A stretch of DNA of 64,000 nucleotides from Aliikangiella coralliicola. Lineage in GTDB: Bacteria; Pseudomonadota; Gammaproteobacteria; Enterobacterales; Kangiellaceae. Shown here piece by piece: positions 29,037 to 38,303 of the stretch. The position numbers were made by a program, and so were the translations under genes. The stretch covers positions 1 to 64,000 of the forward strand of contig NZ_ML660172.1 of assembly GCF_007004725.1 (NCBI RefSeq). The letters run 5' to 3'. Every line of letters begins with the position of its first letter. Position 1 is the first letter of the stretch. The notes under the pieces are model-generated. The model was given only the letters and a program-made list of their open reading frames with translations. It had not been told where the DNA came from and searched no databases.

Positions 29037-29080
29037 GTAAGAAACACTGTAAGAAAAGACCACTGTAAGAAAAGACACCC
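29037..29080. repeat. Three imperfect direct repeats upstream of waaA
   Basis: GTAAGAAACACT (29037), GTAAGAAAAGACCACT (29049) and GTAAGAAAAGACACCC (29065) are head-to-tail copies ending 27 bases before the waaA start. They could be a regulatory array or local slippage. Confidence 0.5.
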
Positions 29081-29107
29081 ACGAAGACCATTTTAAGAGA
29101 GCCTCTA

Positions 29108-30451
29108 TTGAATCGGACAATTTATACCGTTATTTTCTACCTGGCTTCGCCATTAATCTGGTTTTATTTTATCTGGCGTGCGATTAAAGCGCCGGAATAC
29201 CGAGAAGGTTTTTTGCAGCGTCTGGGCGTTTTGTCGAAAGTAGAGCAGCGAGGGATTATTGTCCATTGTGCTTCTGTTGGTGAAACGAGAGCGGCAATTC
29301 CGTTAATCAAACAACTTATTGCTGACTATCCACAATTACCAATAACGATTACCAATACAACTCCAACCGGCAAAAAGGTGATCGAAGAAGTTTTTGGTCA
29401 AAAGGCTTTTTGTCAGGAGGTTTCTGGAAAAAGTGTCGGTGAAAAACAGGCTAGTGGAAAGCGGGCAGATGAGACCCAAATTCAGCAAGTTTATTTGCCT
29501 ATTGACTGGCCGGGAAGTTGTCAACGGTTTATTCAATCGCTTCGCCCCCGTTTGGTGATATTAATGGAAACAGAACTTTGGCCCAATCTGCTGCACCAAT
29601 TAAAACGAAAAGAAGTGCCGGTGTTGTTGGCGAATGCTCGTCTGTCAAAGAAGTCCATGAAAAAATATTCGAAACATCCAGCGCTGACCAAGACGCTTTT
29701 TGATAATGTGTCGTTGGTCGCCGCGCAATATAAAAGTGACGTGAACAATTTTCTTGCGTTGGGGGTTGAAGAAAAAAAAGTAAAACAAATCGGTAGTATT
29801 AAGTTTGATTTGCAGGTGCCGGCAGAACTCAAGCAACGGCAAAAACAGTTAAAAGAGCTGTGGGCTGAGCGTCGACCGGTTTGGGTTGCCGCTAGCATCC
29901 ATCCAGGCGAGTTTGAGCAAATTCTTGAAACCCATCGAAAGTTACTGGCAAAAATGCCCGATCTGTTACTCATTGGTATTCCACGCCACCCGGAAAAATT
30001 TGCAGACTTTAAGAATGCCTGTGAAAACTCAGGATTAAATTTTATTTCTCGCAGCGAAGCCCGGCAGCCTGACAATAACACCCAGATAGTGGTTGGTGAC
30101 ACTATGGGGGAAATGATGTTGTTTTGTGGAATCGCCGATATCGTATTTGTTGGCGGTAGTCTGATTGAGCGAGGCGGGCAAAACCCACTGGAAGCAATCG
30201 CTTGTGGCGCGCCTGTGATGATCGGTCATTCTTATTATAATTTCGCCGATGTTTGCCAGATCTTAGATGAACAGGGTGTGTTAATTTCCTGTAAAAATGC
30301 CGCCGAACTAGAACACAATATACATCAACTGCTAAATCATCCTGAGCGGCTGATAGATTTGTCAGCAAAAGCGGCCCAAATTATGGCAGCCAATCGCGGT
30401 TGTGTTGATCGTTTGTCGAGTTTAAGCCGCGAGTTACTCAATCTCCACTGA
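29108..30451 (+). CDS. waaA: 3-deoxy-D-manno-octulosonic acid (Kdo) transferase
   Basis: It transfers Kdo from CMP-Kdo to lipid A precursor at the inner membrane. The 447-residue GT30 protein has an N-terminal membrane anchor (5-22), the family segments ASVGETRAAIPLI, TNTTPTGKKV, METELWPNLL and FVGGSLIERGGQNPLEA. The start is a TTG preceded by AAGAGAG. A segment around 100-117 (EVSGKSVGEKQASGKRAD) looks like an insertion in a loop. The gene is convergent with kdkA. Confidence 0.96.
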   Translation: MNRTIYTVIFYLASPLIWFYFIWRAIKAPEYREGFLQRLGVLSKVEQRGIIVHCASVGETRAAIPLIKQLIADYPQLPITITNTTPTGKKVIEEVFGQKAFCQEVSGKSVGEKQASGKRADETQIQQVYLPIDWPGSCQRFIQSLRPRLVILMETELWPNLLHQLKRKEVPVLLANARLSKKSMKKYSKHPALTKTLFDNVSLVAAQYKSDVNNFLALGVEEKKVKQIGSIKFDLQVPAELKQRQKQLKELWAERRPVWVAASIHPGEFEQILETHRKLLAKMPDLLLIGIPRHPEKFADFKNACENSGLNFISRSEARQPDNNTQIVVGDTMGEMMLFCGIADIVFVGGSLIERGGQNPLEAIACGAPVMIGHSYYNFADVCQILDEQGVLISCKNAAELEHNIHQLLNHPERLIDLSAKAAQIMAANRGCVDRLSSLSRELLNLH

Positions 30452-30491
30452 ATCATCAAAAATAGCAAATTGATTTTAACTGGTTAACTGA

Positions 30492-31244
30492 TTATTGATT
30501 TCCGTCGGAAGATAATTGATAAAAGTATTCATATCCGCCAATCAACCAACGCCAACATTGATCGTCAAATGCAAAATTTCTGTGCAACCCTTTTTCTTTA
30601 ACCAGGGATCTTTGCAGGCGTTGAAGATTGGCTTGTTGCCAGGAATAGGCAACAGTTCGTTGTTCGCACTTATCGAAATCAATTAACCAGACCTTATTGT
30701 TGTTATCTAATAAAATATTATGCGCATTTAGATCGGAATGAAAAATACCGGCTTCATGAAATTTGGCTATCATTGAACCAATTGAGTGCCAGATGGCTTC
30801 AGCAATATTTTCTTTGGTCAATTTTTGAACGAGATCTTCAGCATGAGGGATTTTTTCGATTAGCAGATCGGCGCGATAAAAAATATTCTGAGTGGTAACT
30901 CGTGCAGCAATCGGTTTTGGTACGGGTAGCCCTTGTAGAAACATCTGCTCCAGCAAAAGTAATTCGCGGTAACAACGCGTATTCTTAATATCAGAAAAGA
31001 GATATTTATCGCCGAGTAATTTAGCAACCATGCCACCCCGATAATAATGGCGCAATACCCATTCGTCGTCCTGGTGACCCACAAACCAGGTGATATTTCT
31101 ACCGCGAGATTGGCCGGTGACAGCGTCTTGATGTTGCCAAAAGTTGATATCAAACCAGTCACTTTTTAGCATTTTGCTAAACTGCTGATTAATTTCAGGC
31201 AACAACAATAGATTGTTTTCTTGCTTAATAATTGAAATAGGCAA
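30492..31244 (-). CDS. kdkA: 3-deoxy-D-manno-octulosonic acid kinase
   Basis: KdkA phosphorylates position 4 of Kdo in LPS of organisms that carry a single Kdo. The 250-residue protein kinase-like fold shows HSDLNAHNILL (catalytic loop near 169) and VWLIDFDKCE (metal-binding DFD), plus WVLRHYYRGGMVAKL near the N-terminus. The start is TTG. Its presence beside waaA suggests a phosphorylated mono-Kdo core, as in Haemophilus or Vibrio. Confidence 0.93.
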   Translation of the reverse strand: MPISIIKQENNLLLLPEINQQFSKMLKSDWFDINFWQHQDAVTGQSRGRNITWFVGHQDDEWVLRHYYRGGMVAKLLGDKYLFSDIKNTRCYRELLLLEQMFLQGLPVPKPIAARVTTQNIFYRADLLIEKIPHAEDLVQKLTKENIAEAIWHSIGSMIAKFHEAGIFHSDLNAHNILLDNNNKVWLIDFDKCEQRTVAYSWQQANLQRLQRSLVKEKGLHRNFAFDDQCWRWLIGGYEYFYQLSSDGNQ

Positions 31245-31454
31245 TACGAATTTCTCGTTAACGTGGAGGCCGATGGTATTTTACTTTAGAATAGCAATGG
31301 ATAGAAATAAACGGTAGATTTTTGCTGTGATTATTCGCTGCGACGATAATATTTTTCAATTAGGCCTGTTGTTGTAGCCAGTCATTGTTAGTTGACAGTA
31401 TTTCGACTAAACAGCTTTGATATCAATCTAATTTTAGTGAAACCGATCAATTCC

Positions 31455-32534
31455 ATGTTAAGCAAAATCCAGACAATTCATTCGATCTGCATCCTGCGAC
31501 TTTCAGCCATTGGAGACGTTTGTCACGCGGTTGCCTGCGTTCAGGCGATTCAACAGCGTTGGCCGGAGGTCAAAATTACCTGGGTGATCGGTAAGGTAGA
31601 ATGGCAATTGCTCAAAGGTTTGCCCGGAGTCGATTTTGTAATATTTGATAAGAAAGCAGGACTCCGTGGATATCTTGATTTAAAAGCACAACTAAAAGAC
31701 AAGCAGTTCGACGTGCTTTTACACATGCAGGTTGCTCTAAGAGCGAGCCTGGCAACCTTGTGTATTCGAGCAAAAGAAAAGTGGGGCTTTGATCGTAGTA
31801 GAGCAAAAGAAGCTCAATGGATATTTACTAATCGAAAAATTTCTGGGCAGGTAAGGCCCCATGTCGCTGATGGTTTTCTGGGGTTTGCTAAAGCTATCGG
31901 GGTTGCGGACGAATATCAATTGAAGTGGCAAATGCCGATTGAACAACAGGATATTACATGGCAGAAAACCCAGTTAGGTCACATTGGAAAGTACATTGTG
32001 ATTTCGCCGGCGGCCAGTAAAGTTGAACGGAATTGGTTGCCGGAGAGATATGCGCAGTTTGCTGATTATGCCAATAAAAAAGGGCTGGCTGTTCTTATTT
32101 GCGGTGGGCCGACGGAAATAGAAAAACAACTGGCCGCCGAGATTGAATCTCATTGCCAATGCGACCCGATCAACCTGGTGGGGAAAACCAGTTTAAAGCA
32201 GTTGTTGGTCGTACTTAAACAAGCTCAAATGGTTCTGGCACCAGATACCGGGCCTGCCCATATGGCTGTTACCGTGGGAACGCCGGTGATTGGTCTTTAC
32301 GTTCATAGCAATCCTGACAGAACTGGACCTTATGCCTATCAAAATTATGTTGTCTCTTGTTATGAGCAACTACTCAAAGAGCAGAGCGGCGCTACCTCAC
32401 AAGAGCATCGGTGGGGCAAAAGAGTGAAAGGAGAGCATCTAATGGAACGCATTGAACTAGATGCTGTGATTGAGTCGTTTGAACGAATGGTTACGGATTT
32501 CGATTTGCTCGCCGATAATTCAAGAATAGAGTAG
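31455..32534 (+). CDS. Glycosyltransferase family 9 (heptosyltransferase-like)
   Basis: This should add a heptose or a related ADP-linked sugar to the LPS inner core. From the chosen ATG it is 359 residues. Visible are the N-terminal CILRLSAIGDVCHAVACVQ, VISPAASKVERNWL, and the GT9 nucleotide-sugar motif APDTGPAHMAVTVGTPVIGL. The open frame extends 21 codons upstream, but the GT9 fold begins at HSICILRLS. Position next to kdkA supports a core role; WaaC and WaaF cannot be told apart here. Confidence 0.88.
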   Translation: MLSKIQTIHSICILRLSAIGDVCHAVACVQAIQQRWPEVKITWVIGKVEWQLLKGLPGVDFVIFDKKAGLRGYLDLKAQLKDKQFDVLLHMQVALRASLATLCIRAKEKWGFDRSRAKEAQWIFTNRKISGQVRPHVADGFLGFAKAIGVADEYQLKWQMPIEQQDITWQKTQLGHIGKYIVISPAASKVERNWLPERYAQFADYANKKGLAVLICGGPTEIEKQLAAEIESHCQCDPINLVGKTSLKQLLVVLKQAQMVLAPDTGPAHMAVTVGTPVIGLYVHSNPDRTGPYAYQNYVVSCYEQLLKEQSGATSQEHRWGKRVKGEHLMERIELDAVIESFERMVTDFDLLADNSRIE

Positions 32535-32613
32535 CTGCGACCAGTATTCACCAGAATGATAAAAACTAAACGACAGCAAGAAGTAAAGTTGTCTCTTAGA
32601 TAGGTAAACCCTG

Positions 32614-33675
32614 TTAAAACTTCCAGTAGTTTAATTCTTTGCGCATTTTAAAATTACGCAACAAATTCAGTGGCTTTTTCTTACGTGTTCGGTTGGTTTT
32701 CTTTAACTCCGCTTCTACTGCGTCTAATACTCTTTGTGAAGACTGGCTATCTTGATAGGGGTGAAGTTCTTCAACAAAGCGTTGTATTTCCTCCATCAAC
32801 TCAGGTGGGCGTTTTAGTGCATAGTTTAAATGCTGTTCTAACTCTTCTGCTTGAGAAAAATCAATCAAGTGAGCACCGGGTGAGATATTTTTAAAGGTTA
32901 CCACCGGTTTGTTCTGTAAAATAAACATTAGCATAACTGACGAAGTATCGCATAACATGACGTCGGCTTGCTGTAGCAAAGGAAGTACATTATCCGTTTC
33001 GATAAAAGTCAGGTTTTCATTTTGAAGCGCTTTATATTGGGAGACGATTGAGTCCGGCATCTTTGGATGAAACTGCACCAGCCAACGCCATTGATCATTT
33101 TGACTGAGTTTTTTGATTTCCTCGTAGAGGTGCGGGGCGCAGGTTAAGTTTCGAGAGAAAGTTGAACACATTAATATTGTCGGTTTTTCATTATCGGTGT
33201 CTAACGAAGTATTCTGACGATGCGTTATTTGCTTTGAATATAGCGGATCGAGAGCCGGCCATCCTGTTTCAACAACATTAAAATAGCCGTATTTCTCCGC
33301 TAATTGTTGAAAGCGTATGGTGGTATTGGGGCCCTGGGTACAATAAAGATCGAAACACCCGCGAATATTAAAATGATCGTTTTTTCCGCGCCCGTTTAGT
33401 TTTCCCACATTGAAGCCATGAAAGACGCTAACTTTTAAGCCTGAAATAAAACTGGGGATCATATTGCCCGGCACAAAGGAAGCATCTGGGTGATAAGCGA
33501 TGACTTCTTCAACAGTAAAAAGACGCTTTTCGTCAGGAAGAAGGTAGTCCGTATTAATTTGATTGCCGTATAAAAACCAGACGACTTCATCTCCCCTTTC
33601 TTTGATCGCTTGTTGTAGAGGGCGAAGAATCGCATAGCTATAATTTTGAGCAACAAAAAATAAATACTTATGCAC
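32614..33675 (-). CDS. CDP-glycerol:glycerophosphotransferase-family protein, copy 1
   Basis: A predicted transferase of phosphoglycerol from CDP-glycerol, 353 residues, GTG start preceded by GGAG. The fold is seen in FVPGNMIPSFISGLKVSVFHG, TGWPALDPLY, ILMCSTFSRNLTCAPHLYEEI and the C-terminal LCDTSSVMLMFILQNKPVVTF, as in TagB/TagF-type enzymes. It shares with the copy at 35052 an identical layout and C-terminal KKPLNLLR. There is no membrane segment. It lies with a GT4 gene and its paralogue; a TagD-like gene nearby could supply CDP-glycerol. The acceptor is unknown. Confidence 0.87.
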   Translation of the reverse strand: MHKYLFFVAQNYSYAILRPLQQAIKERGDEVVWFLYGNQINTDYLLPDEKRLFTVEEVIAYHPDASFVPGNMIPSFISGLKVSVFHGFNVGKLNGRGKNDHFNIRGCFDLYCTQGPNTTIRFQQLAEKYGYFNVVETGWPALDPLYSKQITHRQNTSLDTDNEKPTILMCSTFSRNLTCAPHLYEEIKKLSQNDQWRWLVQFHPKMPDSIVSQYKALQNENLTFIETDNVLPLLQQADVMLCDTSSVMLMFILQNKPVVTFKNISPGAHLIDFSQAEELEQHLNYALKRPPELMEEIQRFVEELHPYQDSQSSQRVLDAVEAELKKTNRTRKKKPLNLLRNFKMRKELNYWKF

Positions 33676-33901
33676 GGACTATTACTCCAGAAGAAAATAA
33701 TCTATCTTGCCAACTGTTTTGTTAATTATTTGTGAACTAACTCGTTGGTTATTTTATAAGCACTACTATTATTACGACAAAAGGCTCTGATACCTTCTTT
33801 ATTAAAGTATACCTTGGTAGAGAATGTTAACAAATGATAAAAATGATATTCTAAAAATAATAAGCTCAATGAGTGGTTAACAATCGTTAATCTACCTGGC
33901 T

Positions 33902-34996
33902 CTAATCATTTAATATTAATTTTTTAAAATATTGGGCGTAATTAACTGCTGTGTTTTCCGCTGAAAGTTCGCCGCGAATTTTTTCTTCAGATCGCTGTGT
34001 CATCATCTGCACAATTTCAGGGTGATGGTATAAATACCTCACTTTTTCAGCGATTGCTTGTGGCGATTTTACCGGCACAACAAAGCCCGATTTTTCGTTG
34101 TCGACCACTTCTTTTCCGCCGCCAGTCGTGGTGATGACCACCGGCGTACCCAGGCCCATTGCTTCCATAACTGCGCGGGGGAGTCCTTCACCACTAATTG
34201 AAGGTTGCACCAAAACACTACTCGCTTTAACTAACTCGGGTACGTCGTGGCGATAACCAGTCAGATGAATTCGATCGCGCATTTTGCTGTTAGCGATTAA
34301 ATCAGAATAGGGCTTTTTATCCATATTTCTGCCGACTAATAACAATTGCAAATTGGGTAAGTCTGCCAACAGGTTTGCTGCTTCCAACATAACGCTGATA
34401 CCTTTACTTGGTCTGGCGTTGACGGCACAAATAACGGTGAAACTTTCCTTGGGAATGTTGAATTCTGACAAATCGGCCGACACTACATCTTGATACCATT
34501 GAATGTTGTGGCCTTTGTAAATTGTGACAACTTGGTCTTTTTTCTTCCAGACCCGTTGTCGAACATCTTCCTTTACTGCGTTAGAAACGCAGACTACGCC
34601 GTCCACTCGTGGGTGTAGAATGGTGAGATAAGCGGTTGGGTCATGACGATATAAGCCGCCGGTTGTACCGCGGTAAACCACAAGTTTTACCTTGAAACCG
34701 ATGCAGGCAAAACCAGCGTTTGGAATCGTCTTAGAATTAGTGGCATAAACAATGTCATAGTCGTTTTCAGAAAGTTCTTTGCGAATTTTTTTTATCGATT
34801 CAATACAGATCTTCTTTTTGGGCTCGCCTTCTATGACTCTTACGCCGGCGCTTTGGTAGCGAGAAACCTGTTCGGGATTGGCTTTGGTCATGACCGTTAC
34901 CTCATGGCCGAGCCGCGCCAGTCCCATGAATGTTTCGGCTTCCGGGCGGTAGCTATTAAGTGAGGCATAGGTGCTGGCAAATACAAAAATCTTCAT
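33902..34996 (-). CDS. Glycosyltransferase family 4
   Basis: A 364-residue GT-B transferase that should use a nucleotide sugar. It has a glycine-poor N-terminal segment (KIFVFASTYASLNSYRPEAETF), VVYRGTTGGLYRHDP, the phosphate-binding VICAVNARPSKGISVMLEAA, and the C-terminal EGLPRAVMEAMGLGTPVVITTTGGGKEVV. The donor and acceptor cannot be read. It is flanked by the two glycerophosphotransferase paralogues on the same strand, which suggests the three act on one glycan. Confidence 0.93.
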   Translation of the reverse strand: MKIFVFASTYASLNSYRPEAETFMGLARLGHEVTVMTKANPEQVSRYQSAGVRVIEGEPKKKICIESIKKIRKELSENDYDIVYATNSKTIPNAGFACIGFKVKLVVYRGTTGGLYRHDPTAYLTILHPRVDGVVCVSNAVKEDVRQRVWKKKDQVVTIYKGHNIQWYQDVVSADLSEFNIPKESFTVICAVNARPSKGISVMLEAANLLADLPNLQLLLVGRNMDKKPYSDLIANSKMRDRIHLTGYRHDVPELVKASSVLVQPSISGEGLPRAVMEAMGLGTPVVITTTGGGKEVVDNEKSGFVVPVKSPQAIAEKVRYLYHHPEIVQMMTQRSEEKIRGELSAENTAVNYAQYFKKLILND

Positions 34997-35051
34997 TAAT
35001 GGTGTACTTGTTAAAAGGTTGAATAATGTTGGTTTAACCTAAGATTGAACG

Positions 35052-36077
35052 CTAGAGTTTCCAGTAACTGAGCTTCTTTCGTAATTCAATAGTCCGTAAT
35101 AAGTTAAGCGGCTTTTTTTTGCGTAACTTAGCGGGTTTCTCACAAAGCTGATTCACTGCGTCCAACACCCTGTTTGACGATTGACCATCACAATAGGGAT
35201 GTAATCGCTGGTTATTGGCTTTAATTCGTTTGAATAAGTCGGCAGGGGCGGTGCGCGCTCTTGCTAGTGCGTCTTTTAAAGCTTCTGGTGTTTGTACATC
35301 AATTAGATAATCCCCTGGGTCGGCATTTTTATAGGTGACCGCAAATTTATCTAATAGCAGGAATTCTCCAATCATTGATGATGTATCCGAAAGAAGAATA
35401 TCAGCTCTTTTTAGTAGTGGTAACGCAGAATCAGTATCAACGATCTGGTAATTGTCAGCCTTAATAGAACGATAGAGCTCAATCCACTCTGGCGCCATTT
35501 TCGGGTGGAATTTAACCAACCAATAATATTCACCGGTATCAACCAATTTTTTAATTTCTTCGAAGCAGGCGACAGCACAAGTTAAATTCGGAGAGAAGGT
35601 CGGCGCAAACAAGACCACGGGCAATTGGGTGTCAAGTTCGAACGGAGGTACTTGAAAAAGCGGGTCCAGTTTAGGCCAGCCGGTCTCCGCGACGTGAAAA
35701 TACCCGTGTTGACAAGCGAGTTGATTAAAGCGGCTGGTAGTTATTTCGCCGTGAGTACAGTATAAATCGAAATAACCGCGAATTCTAAAGTGTCCTTTTT
35801 TCTTCCACTCAAGGCCATGAAATACCTGTACTTTAATGCCTGGTATAAAATTCGGTACGACGTTTCCAGGAACAAACACCGCTTGAGGGTTGTACTTAAT
35901 TGCGTCTGTTATCGTGTTTAATCGAACTTCGTTATCATGAAAATATTCCTGGTTAACGTGAGAGCCTTCTACAAACCAGGCGCACTCGTCTCCTCTGACC
36001 CTGATTGCTTCCTGCAATGGCCGGAGTATTTCAAAGGAATAGTTTTGAGAAATGTAAAAAAGGTATTTGTTCGGCAC
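35052..36077 (-). CDS. CDP-glycerol:glycerophosphotransferase-family protein, copy 2
   Basis: A 341-residue paralogue of the copy at 32614, also with a GTG start. Shared elements are FVPGNVVPNFIPGIKVQVFHG, TGWPKLDPLF, LFAPTFSPNLTCAVACFEEI, KRADILLSDTSSMIGEFLL and the tail KKPLNLLRTIELRKKLSYWK. The shared N- and C-terminal segments indicate a local duplication. With copy 1 it may add two phosphoglycerol residues to different positions or extend a short chain. Confidence 0.87.
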   Translation of the reverse strand: MPNKYLFYISQNYSFEILRPLQEAIRVRGDECAWFVEGSHVNQEYFHDNEVRLNTITDAIKYNPQAVFVPGNVVPNFIPGIKVQVFHGLEWKKKGHFRIRGYFDLYCTHGEITTSRFNQLACQHGYFHVAETGWPKLDPLFQVPPFELDTQLPVVLFAPTFSPNLTCAVACFEEIKKLVDTGEYYWLVKFHPKMAPEWIELYRSIKADNYQIVDTDSALPLLKRADILLSDTSSMIGEFLLLDKFAVTYKNADPGDYLIDVQTPEALKDALARARTAPADLFKRIKANNQRLHPYCDGQSSNRVLDAVNQLCEKPAKLRKKKPLNLLRTIELRKKLSYWKL

Positions 36078-36342
36078 CAGCTAATGGATAGTTCAACTGT
36101 AAAGTAGGTGGATTTTAAACTGGTTGAATATAAAACAGAAGGAATATCTAACAAACTTGAGCCTTTCGTCACCTGAAATAGCGCAAGTTGGCCTGGAAAT
36201 CGAGCTTTTGGGGGAGCGTAGGCAGGCATTAGACTTTGCGGCAGATTTCAATAAATAGCGGTAATTTCACTGTTGTCTATTAACCAAAGGTTGACTGGTA
36301 TGCTAGGCTACACCGATTGATTAGTTAGATAAATTTAACAAG

Positions 36343-36684
36343 ATGGCAAAATATAATAAGAAAGTTTCACCCGAAACTGAAGCTGAAGCGAACAAGATCG
36401 CTAAAGCCACCCAGCGCCCAAAGCAGACCAAGGAGCAAACCAGGTTGATTGCGCAGGGAATACAGAAAGGGATTGATCATTATAAAAAACAACAAAAAGC
36501 AAAAGCGAGAGAACTGGATAAGAAGTTGCGAAAAGTCCGTAACGATAAAAACAATCAGCAACCGGAAACACCTACAGATAATGAAATTCCACAAGCGCGT
36601 AAAGGCGTTCTTTTGCCGTGGATTTTGCTTGGGGCATCCTGGCTTTTTTTCCTGACTTATGCTGTTTTCTTAAGGACTAGTTAA
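36343..36684 (+). CDS. DUF2956 family protein
   Basis: A 113-residue protein with a charged helical N-terminus (KATQRPKQTKEQTRLIAQGI and a Lys-rich coiled segment) and one C-terminal membrane helix (VLLPWILLGASWLFFLTYAVF). It fits the gammaproteobacterial DUF2956 family, function unknown. The tagD-like gene starts immediately after its stop, so they are probably cotranscribed. A TGGTATGCT extended -10-like element lies about 40 bases upstream, without a convincing -35. Confidence 0.86.
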   Translation: MAKYNKKVSPETEAEANKIAKATQRPKQTKEQTRLIAQGIQKGIDHYKKQQKAKARELDKKLRKVRNDKNNQQPETPTDNEIPQARKGVLLPWILLGASWLFFLTYAVFLRTS

Positions 36685-37122
36685 ATGAATGTTGTTACTT
36701 TTGGAACTTTTGATATTCCCCATGTTGGTCATATTAAGATTTTGAATCGCGCCAAGGCGTTAGGCGATCGCCTGATAGTCGGAGTATCTTCCGATGAACT
36801 TAATTTCGCAAAAAAGGGACGTTCGCCGATTTATACGCAAGAAGAAAGAATGTTTATGATTAACTCGATCAAAGGCGTTAACGAGGTTTTTCTGGAAGAG
36901 TCGCTAGAGCTTAAGCGGGAATATTTAATAAAACATCAAGCAGATATTTTGGTCATGGGGGACGATTGGAAAGGAAAGTTTGATGAGTTTTCCGATATTT
37001 GCCAAGTCGTCTATTTGCCAAGAACACCATCCATCTCAACAACCTCTGTAATAGAAATCGTAAAAACTAATCATGCCATGCAAGAAGAGCTGACTAGTGG
37101 GATTAACTCGACCGGTGATTGA
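36685..37122 (+). CDS. tagD: Glycerol-3-phosphate cytidylyltransferase-like (TagD family)
   Basis: A 145-residue nucleotidyltransferase that should make CDP-glycerol from glycerol-3-phosphate and CTP. The family signature TFGTFDIPHVGHI (an HxGH-type motif with His-Val-Gly-His), RLIVGVSSDELNFAKKG, and the C-terminal RTPSISTTSVI (ISTT motif) are present. Related enzymes make CDP-ethanolamine or ADP-sugars, but two CDP-glycerol transferases 600 bases away argue for CDP-glycerol. The start follows directly on the DUF2956 stop. Confidence 0.9.
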   Translation: MNVVTFGTFDIPHVGHIKILNRAKALGDRLIVGVSSDELNFAKKGRSPIYTQEERMFMINSIKGVNEVFLEESLELKREYLIKHQADILVMGDDWKGKFDEFSDICQVVYLPRTPSISTTSVIEIVKTNHAMQEELTSGINSTGD

Positions 37123-37290
37123 AAGTGTGCAGCTGAGGTTAATAATAATTTGAAACCTGAGATAATTGAACGGATTTGTTTTGCTAACCTGTTGTTTTCG
37201 CCTTAACCGTTGAATGGCCGATTGTGTTTTCTCACCGATTGGTCTAGTTTCAAAATAACGGCTTAATTGATTGGTTGAGGAATTCACGAT

Positions 37291-37821
37291 TTGAATGCGC
37301 AACATCGTCAAGTAAATAACATTGAGTTTCCCCATAGTCTTAATCTCGAAGTAGAAAAATATAAAGATCCGCAAGAAGCGGCGTTAAAAGTAACCTGGGC
37401 TGCATTAGACAAAGGTATCGATATTTATCACGCCGCGGTTGCTGGTCTTGCAGTCTCTACTGGTTGTAAATGGATCTCAATTAGTCGAATGTTGGTATCG
37501 AATCGGCGGGTGGAATTGAAAGCCATGTGGGAAGATGAAAAGTTTACTGATTGCTTTGAATATGACCTGACGGATACGCCTTGCGATGTGGTCGTTCAAT
37601 CTGAGGGAAGTGTTATGTTTGAAAAGGTCGCGGAGAAATTTCCGCAAGATGCATACCTGCAGGACCTGGGAGTTGAGGACTATATCGGACTGAGTTTCAA
37701 AGACCATGATGGCAACCTGGCCGGCCATATTTGCGTAATGGACAACGAACCTTTTGAAAAACTTGAACAAATAGAAAAAACTTTGGGGGTTGTGAGTGCG
37801 GCGGTTGCGCTAGAGATGTAA
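37291..37821 (+). CDS. GAF-domain protein, stand-alone
   Basis: A 176-residue cytoplasmic protein, TTG start. A single GAF-like domain covers most of it, with YLQDLGVEDYIGLSFKDHDG and HICVMDNEPFEKLEQIE typical of GAF sensor domains at the N-terminus of kinases and cyclases. No output domain is attached. It may be a small-molecule sensor acting on another protein. The neighbours give no clear partner. Confidence 0.78.
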   Translation: MNAQHRQVNNIEFPHSLNLEVEKYKDPQEAALKVTWAALDKGIDIYHAAVAGLAVSTGCKWISISRMLVSNRRVELKAMWEDEKFTDCFEYDLTDTPCDVVVQSEGSVMFEKVAEKFPQDAYLQDLGVEDYIGLSFKDHDGNLAGHICVMDNEPFEKLEQIEKTLGVVSAAVALEM

Positions 37822-37922
37822 CTTAGCTGGAGACCTTAAAAATAATTGGCGATTAGATTCTTTCCTGTTTTCGATTTACAATAAAACCCGCTAACTATAA
37901 AAATAACTTATCTACACAAAGC

Positions 37923-38303
37923 ATGAGTGAAAGATTGCAGATTGTTTCCGGAATAATTCAACGAGAAGGCAGAGTACTTCTTTGTTTACGTAAAAACACC
38001 AAACATTACCCTGATTATTGGGCGCTCCCGGTAGGTCATGTTGAACCGGGAGAAAATGACATTGATGCACTGCGGAGGGAACTATTTGAAGAAGTCGGGA
38101 TTCAAGTATTAGATGGTGAGTTTTTAACCACTTTGTATGATAACGAACAAAATGTGCAACATGCTGTGTTTCGCGTGACTGATTGGCGCGGCGAAGTCAG
38201 TAACCGAGAACCTCACTTATGCGCGCAGGTACGTTGGGTAAAATTGCACCAGTTACCGCAGCCCTTAACGCCGTCAACTATCGCTATTTTGCAAAGCTTG
38301 TAA
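37923..38303 (+). CDS. NUDIX hydrolase
   Basis: A 126-residue pyrophosphohydrolase with a perfect Nudix box at residues 38-60 (Gly38, Glu44, REL at 52-54 and EEVG at 56-59). Substrates of this family are nucleoside diphosphates linked to another group; the specific one is unknown. The stop codon overlaps the ATG of the LuxR gene (TAATG), so the two are translationally coupled. Confidence 0.92.
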   Translation: MSERLQIVSGIIQREGRVLLCLRKNTKHYPDYWALPVGHVEPGENDIDALRRELFEEVGIQVLDGEFLTTLYDNEQNVQHAVFRVTDWRGEVSNREPHLCAQVRWVKLHQLPQPLTPSTIAILQSL

